Source: an uncultured Prevotellaceae bacterium
GTDB taxonomy: Bacteria > Bacteroidota > Bacteroidia > Bacteroidales > Bacteroidaceae
DNA length: 64,000 bases
Direction of reading: 5' to 3'
Assembly: GCA_947304115.1 (NCBI GenBank)
Contig: CAMZAE010000007.1
Coordinates: 1-64,000 of the forward strand
Shown here: piece by piece, positions 58,576 through 64,000 of the stretch
How positions within the stretch are numbered: position 1 is the first letter of the stretch
Layout: each line of letters starts with the position of its first letter
Translations under genes and position numbers: made by a program
The notes under the pieces: model-generated
What the model saw: only the letters and a program-made list of their open reading frames with translations
What the model was told of the DNA's origin: nothing
The model's database searches: none

Positions 58576-58935
58576 TAACTTTGCAGCATCGCATCGCTGG
58601 TTCACCCATGTGGGCTGCGGGCGGTCTTATATATAAGAAAGACGTTTTCGAACGTCTGTCGTTGTGACTTGTGAACTTCGCAACTTCCAATCTCTACAAC
58701 AGACAGATGACAACGAGGCGTCTGCGTGGTGCGCATCTATATACATTATATATAGTTCGTGCTGGCGTAGGCTAACAGCGTTGTCTATCCTGTGTAGAGA
58801 GGGCAATGCGAAGGCCTACAAGTCCAGGATAGGCTGAGAAGCGAAACACCTGCGCCTTTTTTGTATATCTGCGCAAACAACAGAACATTACATTTGCCGA
58901 CTTCGGGGTGTTTGCAGGCAGAAAACTTATCAAAC
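58576..58935 (+). ncRNA. Long structured 5' leader (copy 2) with promoter
   Basis: TAACTTTGC 58576-58584; AGACGTT-TTCG-AACGTCT hairpin 58640-58657; extended similarity to copy 1. Confidence 0.65.
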
Positions 58936-59901
58936 ATGAAAAAACTATTTCTTTTGTTAACCGCAGCCATCGCCTGCGGAGTAGGCGCAATGGCACAGGA
59001 CAGCCGTGTCGCCACGTTGCAACATGGCACACACTTCCGGACATACTACGGAACAGATGCCTTTATCTCTGCACACAACGATGCCTCAGATGGCGACGTT
59101 ATCACTCTGACTGCAGGAGTGTTCAACCTATGCGATGTTACCAAAGCCCTTACTATTAGAGGAGAAGGAATGCAAAAGACTGTATTACAGAAAAGCATAC
59201 CACAATTTAAAATTCCTATGAATAATCTATATTCCCTTAGTTTGGAAGGATTAACCGTGAGTAACACCAACACAAGCGGAACGATTGCAATCGAAAGTAC
59301 TGGTGGATTTGCAACTATTACCATATCGAAGTGTGTTTTGACGGGAGGTTCGTACTACGTTAAATTTACTAATTGTAATGCAGTTGTTATGAACTCTGAA
59401 ATTAAGATAAAGACTCTTGGAAACTGCAACTCCTCTATTACTTGTATCAATAGTAAAATGACAACTTTAGAAGGTGGCACATTTGATGTGCAGAACTGCG
59501 TCATTACAGGAACGGCAAATGTCTCTAACTCCATTATCAAGAACAGCATCGTTTATGGCGTCACAACACTGAATGATACAAACGAAAGCAGCCATTGCTT
59601 GGTAAAAGAAGGCAGCAGCGGCTTTGACAACTCATGGTATGTTAAGACTGTTGCACCAGAACCCGATCCATGGGACGAAACTCCATCCACCTATGTCCTT
59701 TGGGATGAACTGTTTACGGGAAACTATCATCTGACGGCAGAAGCTTCGCAGAACTATATCGGCACAGACGGCACAGAGATAGGCATCTATGGCGGTGCAT
59801 ATCCCTACGACATCACACCTGACTATCCTCTTGTGAAGAACATTGAGGTGAAGGGCATCCATGAAAATGGCAAGCTGAGCGTAAAGATTAACGTAGAGTA
59901 A
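58936..59901 (+). CDS. Secreted beta-helix-like protein, paralog of 12504-13469
   Basis: Near-identical signal peptide and C-terminal YPYDITPDYPLVK...KLSVKINVE; variable middle. Confidence 0.7.
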   Translation: MKKLFLLLTAAIACGVGAMAQDSRVATLQHGTHFRTYYGTDAFISAHNDASDGDVITLTAGVFNLCDVTKALTIRGEGMQKTVLQKSIPQFKIPMNNLYSLSLEGLTVSNTNTSGTIAIESTGGFATITISKCVLTGGSYYVKFTNCNAVVMNSEIKIKTLGNCNSSITCINSKMTTLEGGTFDVQNCVITGTANVSNSIIKNSIVYGVTTLNDTNESSHCLVKEGSSGFDNSWYVKTVAPEPDPWDETPSTYVLWDELFTGNYHLTAEASQNYIGTDGTEIGIYGGAYPYDITPDYPLVKNIEVKGIHENGKLSVKINVE

Positions 59902-59907
59902 ACAGCC

Positions 59908-61311
59908 ATGAAACACAGATTATTATTTTTCGTCACACTCCTTGCCCTGATAGGTTCGGCAAGGGGGCAGACGTCCTATAGCTATCGCTATTGGTTCGAC
60001 GATGACGATGCGACGGTGCATACAAGTTCGGCCAGCGGCGAGACGACTATAGAGTTCGACGTCGGTTCGTTGGCAAAAGGCGCGATGCACGCCCTGCACA
60101 TACAGGCGCTCGACGCAAGGGACAAGTGGGGTGCCGTGCATACAACATACTTCTACTACACAAGGAGCAAGGCTGACAACGTCACTGCCCGCTATTGGTT
60201 CGACAACGATTCAATCACGCAGACGGCTCCCAAGACAGACGGCTGGATTGAATTCAATATCTCAGAGCTTGGTTGTGGCGTTCACGCCCTACACTTCCAG
60301 ATGTACGATGCCAGCGGAGGTGCCTCGCCTGTGCAGACAGCCTACTTCTACAAAGGGGCTAAAGGCAACAAGGCTCGCTATTGGTTCGATAACGAGACAA
60401 ACATGCGGACGACATCTGTTGTGAGCGGCACGACAGACCTTGACATCGCAGGGCTTGGTTTCGGCATTCACGCCTTGCACTACCAGTTGTTCAGTGCCAA
60501 CGGGGAAGCCTCGCCCGTACAGACACAGTACTTCGTCAAGAAGAATGACTTGGATTTCTCTTCGCTGACATGCCGTTTGTGGATTGATGAAGAGGAGGAC
60601 CTGGCAATGTCCTTCGGCCTGACAGAAGATATCATCCTTGAAGCCCAAGACCTTGCCCCAGGCACGCATGAACTGCACGTCGCCCTTCTCAATTCCGAAG
60701 GGGAGCAGTTGATAGAGAAAACTACGACCTTTGAGGTGGATGCCCTAAGGAGCATCACCATTACGCTACAAGCCCCGATAGCGACCTTCTCGAATGAGCA
60801 CGGTCTGGACTTCGGCGGCATTGAGGGCCTCAAGGCTTACACAGCTACAGGCTTCCACAAGTGGACGGGCAATGTGCTGATGAGCCGCGTGAACGACGTG
60901 CCGGCAGGCGAAGGCCTGTTGCTGATGGGCGAACCAGGAACCTATGAGGTGCCCATAGCCAGGTCGTACTCCTTCTATGCCAACCTGCTGGTTGGTACGC
61001 CAGAAGTTACCGTGCTGGCACAGACAGCCGACGGCTTCGACAACTACATGCTTTCGTTCCGCGGCGGCGAGCCGGGCTTCTTCCTTGCCGACGACGGCAG
61101 CACCCTTGCGGCGGGCAAAGCCTATCTGCGCGTGCCAGGCGAACAAGCGGCTGGCGTCAGGACGCTGCGGATAAGTTTCGACGACAATCCCGACGGCGTG
61201 GTTTCTCCCCTCGGAGAGACGGAGGGGGCCATCTACAACCTTGCCGGACAGCGTCTGAACAAACTGCAGAAGGGCATCAACATCAAGAACGGAAAGAAGG
61301 TGCTGAAATGA
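59908..61311 (+). CDS. Secreted RYWFD-repeat protein with sorting tail, paralog of 11054-12493
   Basis: Repeated RYWFD(N/D) modules; IYNLAGQRLNKLQKGINIKNGKKVLK. Confidence 0.75.
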   Translation: MKHRLLFFVTLLALIGSARGQTSYSYRYWFDDDDATVHTSSASGETTIEFDVGSLAKGAMHALHIQALDARDKWGAVHTTYFYYTRSKADNVTARYWFDNDSITQTAPKTDGWIEFNISELGCGVHALHFQMYDASGGASPVQTAYFYKGAKGNKARYWFDNETNMRTTSVVSGTTDLDIAGLGFGIHALHYQLFSANGEASPVQTQYFVKKNDLDFSSLTCRLWIDEEEDLAMSFGLTEDIILEAQDLAPGTHELHVALLNSEGEQLIEKTTTFEVDALRSITITLQAPIATFSNEHGLDFGGIEGLKAYTATGFHKWTGNVLMSRVNDVPAGEGLLLMGEPGTYEVPIARSYSFYANLLVGTPEVTVLAQTADGFDNYMLSFRGGEPGFFLADDGSTLAAGKAYLRVPGEQAAGVRTLRISFDDNPDGVVSPLGETEGAIYNLAGQRLNKLQKGINIKNGKKVLK

Positions 61312-61334
61312 AGAGATTAAGAAAATAAGAAATG

Positions 61335-61372
61335 AAGAGGCTGTGTCGATGAACGACACGGCCTCTTTTGTT
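61335..61372 (+). terminator. Rho-independent terminator of cassette copy 2
   Basis: GAGGCTGTGTCG/CGACACGGCCTC hairpin followed by a T-rich tract. Confidence 0.8.
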
Positions 61373-61429
61373 TTTTTCACCACGAATTATTAGGCAGAAT
61401 GTAATTAGTGCAATTCGTGGTTGGAGTAT

Positions 61430-62116
61430 TTAGGCATAGCCTCTTGTCGTTATCTCCTGCCACAGGCGCTCGTCTGGCACAGGGGCCTCGATGGTGAGGG
61501 GAACGTGCGAGACGGGGTGCTCCAGCGAGAGGTGCCAGGCGTGGAGGCTGATGCTACCGTCGGGATTGCTGCGGGGCGCACCGTATTTCAGGTCGCCACG
61601 AATGGGGCAGCCTATCTTGGCAAGCTGGCAGCGTATCTGATGATGACGGCCGGTGTGAAGGGTTATCTCAAGGAGGAAATAGCGGTCGCTTTGTGCCACA
61701 AGGCGATAGTCGAGCACAGCCTTCTTGCTGTTCGGCACCTCGCGGTCGTAGGCACGGGCGGTGTTCTGCTTCTCGTTGCGCGTCAGCCAATGCGTGAGCG
61801 TCCCTTCGGGCTGCGGAGGCTTGTTGGCGACGATGGCGAGGTAGGTCTTCCTAACGGCCTCGTGTTCGGCAAACATCTTGTTGAGTCGCGGCAAAGCCTT
61901 ACTCGTCTTGGCAAAAAGTACAACACCGCTCACAGGACGGTCCAACCGATGCACCACGCCAAGAAAGACGTTGCCAGACTTTTGGTACTTGTCCTTCAGG
62001 TAAGCCTTCACCATATCAGACAAAGGGACATCGCCAGTCTTGTCGCCCTGTACGATGTCCCCCGCTTTCTTTGCTACGGCAATCAAGTGATTGTCCTCGT
62101 AGAGTACTCTCATCAC
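61430..62116 (-). CDS. RluA-family pseudouridine synthase
   Basis: VHRLDRPVSGVVLFAKT; GRHHQIRCQLA. Confidence 0.93.
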   Translation of the reverse strand: MMRVLYEDNHLIAVAKKAGDIVQGDKTGDVPLSDMVKAYLKDKYQKSGNVFLGVVHRLDRPVSGVVLFAKTSKALPRLNKMFAEHEAVRKTYLAIVANKPPQPEGTLTHWLTRNEKQNTARAYDREVPNSKKAVLDYRLVAQSDRYFLLEITLHTGRHHQIRCQLAKIGCPIRGDLKYGAPRSNPDGSISLHAWHLSLEHPVSHVPLTIEAPVPDERLWQEITTRGYA

Positions 62117-62871
62117 ATGTTCATGCCGCCATCCACTTGGATGACCTGTCCACTAACGTAGCTGCTCATGTCGCTGGCAAGGAAGGTTGCCACGTTGGCA
62201 ATGTCCTCCACCTGTCCGCCGCGGCGCAGGGGTATCTTCTTCTTCCACTCCTCGCGGATTTCCTCGCTAAGCTGTGCTGTCATGGCTGTCTCGATGAAGC
62301 CGGGGGCGATGGCGTTGGCGCGGATGCCCTTCGGTCCCATTTCCTGGGCGATGCTCTTGGCAAGTGCTATCATGCCGGCTTTGGAAGCTGCATAGTTGGC
62401 CTGGCCTGCGTTGCCGTGCACGCCCACCACGCTGGCCATGTTGATGATGCTGCCTCCGCGCTGCCGCATCATTACGGGCACGCAGGCATGGGTGAAGTTG
62501 AAGGTGCTCTTCAGGTTGACATTGATGACGGCGTCCCACTGCTGCTCGGTCATGCGAAGCATGAGTCCGTCTTTTGTGATGCCTGCATTGTTGACGAGGA
62601 TGTCGATGGTGCCGAAGTCCTCCTTTATCTTCTGAACGACCTCTTCGGTGGCTGCGAAGTCGGCAGCATTGCCTGCGTATGCACGGCAGGTGACGCCGAC
62701 AGCCTCTATCTCCTTGCGAGTGGCTTCAAGGCCGGCAGCCATTTCGTCGTTGAGAACCAGGTCTGTGAATGCTATGTTTGCGCCTTCGGAGGCGAACTTG
62801 AGGGCAATCGCCTTACCGATGCCGCGTGCTGCACCCGTGATGAGTGCGGTCTTTCCTTCTAAAAGTTTCAT
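62113..62871 (-). CDS. fabG: 3-oxoacyl-[acyl-carrier-protein] reductase
   Basis: TGAARGIGKAIA, NNAGITKD, YAASKAGMIALAKS, PGFIETAMT. Confidence 0.95.
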   Translation of the reverse strand: MKLLEGKTALITGAARGIGKAIALKFASEGANIAFTDLVLNDEMAAGLEATRKEIEAVGVTCRAYAGNAADFAATEEVVQKIKEDFGTIDILVNNAGITKDGLMLRMTEQQWDAVINVNLKSTFNFTHACVPVMMRQRGGSIINMASVVGVHGNAGQANYAASKAGMIALAKSIAQEMGPKGIRANAIAPGFIETAMTAQLSEEIREEWKKKIPLRRGGQVEDIANVATFLASDMSSYVSGQVIQVDGGMNM

Positions 62872-62999
62872 ATCTTTATTTTTTTATCTGTAGTTAGAAG
62901 AAGTTAGAGAAAGACATGCCGCTTTCAGCGGCGAAGAAAGAGGATATTCTTCTCTCTTCTTCTCTCTTCATCTATCTCCTTTTTTCTCCATCTCTTACT

Positions 63000-63608
63000 T
63001 CACAGGTACTGGCTTATGTGTCTCTCCTGCCGTCCCAGTGCCTTGTGGATGAGCTTCTGCACGATGCCGCGGCTCATGCCCTGGGGCATTCCGTCTGCCA
63101 GGCGGCCATAAATATAAGGAATCTCCAGCCCTTTGATGCAGTAGTGCATGATGTCCGCGCAGAGGGGGATGCTGTCTATCTCGAAGCGTCCCTGCTGCAC
63201 ACCCTCGGCCATGATAGCGGCAAAGAGGCGCTGTTCGCTGCGGTCGAAGTTCTTGCGCACCTTCTCCACCATGATGATGTTGCGGAAGAACTCTGCGCGC
63301 AGGTTGCCATTGCGCTGCACCGCTTCCTTGATCATGTTCAGGTGTGTGTATGTCACCTCGACGAGTTTGTCCTCCGGTTCCATCTGCTGGGCGGCAACCT
63401 CGTTCATCTTCTCGTTGATGCGCTCCAGTTCCCCCTCAATGACGGCCCAATAGATTTCTTCTTTGTTCTTGAAATAGGTGTAAAGAGTGCGACGACCTTT
63501 GCCCGAGGCTTGGGCAATGTCGTTCATTGTGGTGTTGTCGAGTCCGTTCTTTGCGAACAACTGGCGTGCCACATCCACAAGTTTTATGCGTGTCTTTACT
63601 ACTGCCAT
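63000..63608 (-). CDS. TetR/AcrR family transcriptional regulator
   Basis: N-terminal HTH ARQLFAKNGLDNTTMNDIAQASGKGRRTLYTYFKNKEEI. Confidence 0.92.
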   Translation of the reverse strand: MAVVKTRIKLVDVARQLFAKNGLDNTTMNDIAQASGKGRRTLYTYFKNKEEIYWAVIEGELERINEKMNEVAAQQMEPEDKLVEVTYTHLNMIKEAVQRNGNLRAEFFRNIIMVEKVRKNFDRSEQRLFAAIMAEGVQQGRFEIDSIPLCADIMHYCIKGLEIPYIYGRLADGMPQGMSRGIVQKLIHKALGRQERHISQYL

Positions 63609-63761
63609 TTCGGTTGCAAAGATAGCACATTTTCCTTGATTTGTGCAATTTTAAGGTGTTAAAAATGCTCAAACACCCCTGTTTCGTGCAGAAAAAGACA
63701 AAAAAATGCAGCAAAAGAGAAAATTCTTCATTCTTCATTCTTCATTCTTCATTTTTTGTTG

Positions 63762-63770
63762 TACCTTTGC
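63762..63770 (+). promoter_or_regulatory. -7 box TACCTTTGC upstream of tRNA-fMet
   Basis: TAnnTTTG consensus 20 bp upstream of the tRNA. Confidence 0.6.
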
Positions 63771-63789
63771 AGCGCAAAAACAAGAACAT

Positions 63790-63862
63790 CGCGGGGTAGA
63801 GCAGTTGGTAGCTCGTCAGGCTCATAACCTGGAGGTCGCCCGTTCGAGTCGGGCTCCCGCAA
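63790..63862 (+). tRNA. Initiator tRNA-Met (anticodon CAT)
   Basis: CGCGGGGTAGAGCAG...CTCATAA...GTTCGAGTC...CTCCCGCAA; initiator-type C1/A72 mismatch; CCA not encoded. Confidence 0.95.
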
Positions 63863-64000
63863 CGAGGGTGGTAACAATCCGGAGGCATTCTTGCCCCGGG
63901 TTGTTTTTGTTTTGGCACCAAAGAGCCGTTTTGCGACACTATTGCCAAATTATATATAAAAACTCACTTTAATCATTGAAAAGTGTTTGAAAAATTGTAT

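Overview
Bacteroidetes (Prevotella-like) genomic window. It shows TAnnTTTG promoters, SusC/SusD genes, and many proteins ending in a YNLAGQR...GKKVLK sorting tail. From left to right: (1) a minus-strand division and cell-wall (dcw) cluster, mraZ-rsmH-ftsL-ftsI-murE-mraY-murD-ftsW-murG. (2) One copy of a duplicated leader plus two-gene surface-protein cassette; an inverted copy lies 45 kb away. (3) An M16 peptidase, DUF4295, rpmG, rpmB, a PAP2 phosphatase and an OFA-type MFS transporter. (4) A plasmid/chromid-like replication and partition module: ParA, a small partner ORF, and a RepB-type initiator whose C-terminus reads like DnaA domain I. It is flanked by two clusters of a GGTGCGGACTTnnGGAA iteron. 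(5) An accessory island: a structured ~330-nt leader, an EcoRI-family adenine methylase, a DUF262-HNH nuclease, a DUF6794-like protein, a toxin/immunity-like pair, DUF4417 and an sRNA-like locus. (6) phoH, purC, menG and aroE. (7) A glycan utilisation locus: GH29, SusD, SusC, GH16, GH89. (8) A TamA/TamB-like pair. (9) The second leader cassette, then RluA, fabG, TetR and initiator tRNA-Met. Two repeat systems are spread over the window. One is four arrays of 4 x 22 bp, two of them read in-frame inside genes. The other is many short 7-8 bp tandem arrays at gene ends and inside ORFs. All domain calls are by eye; no database search was run.
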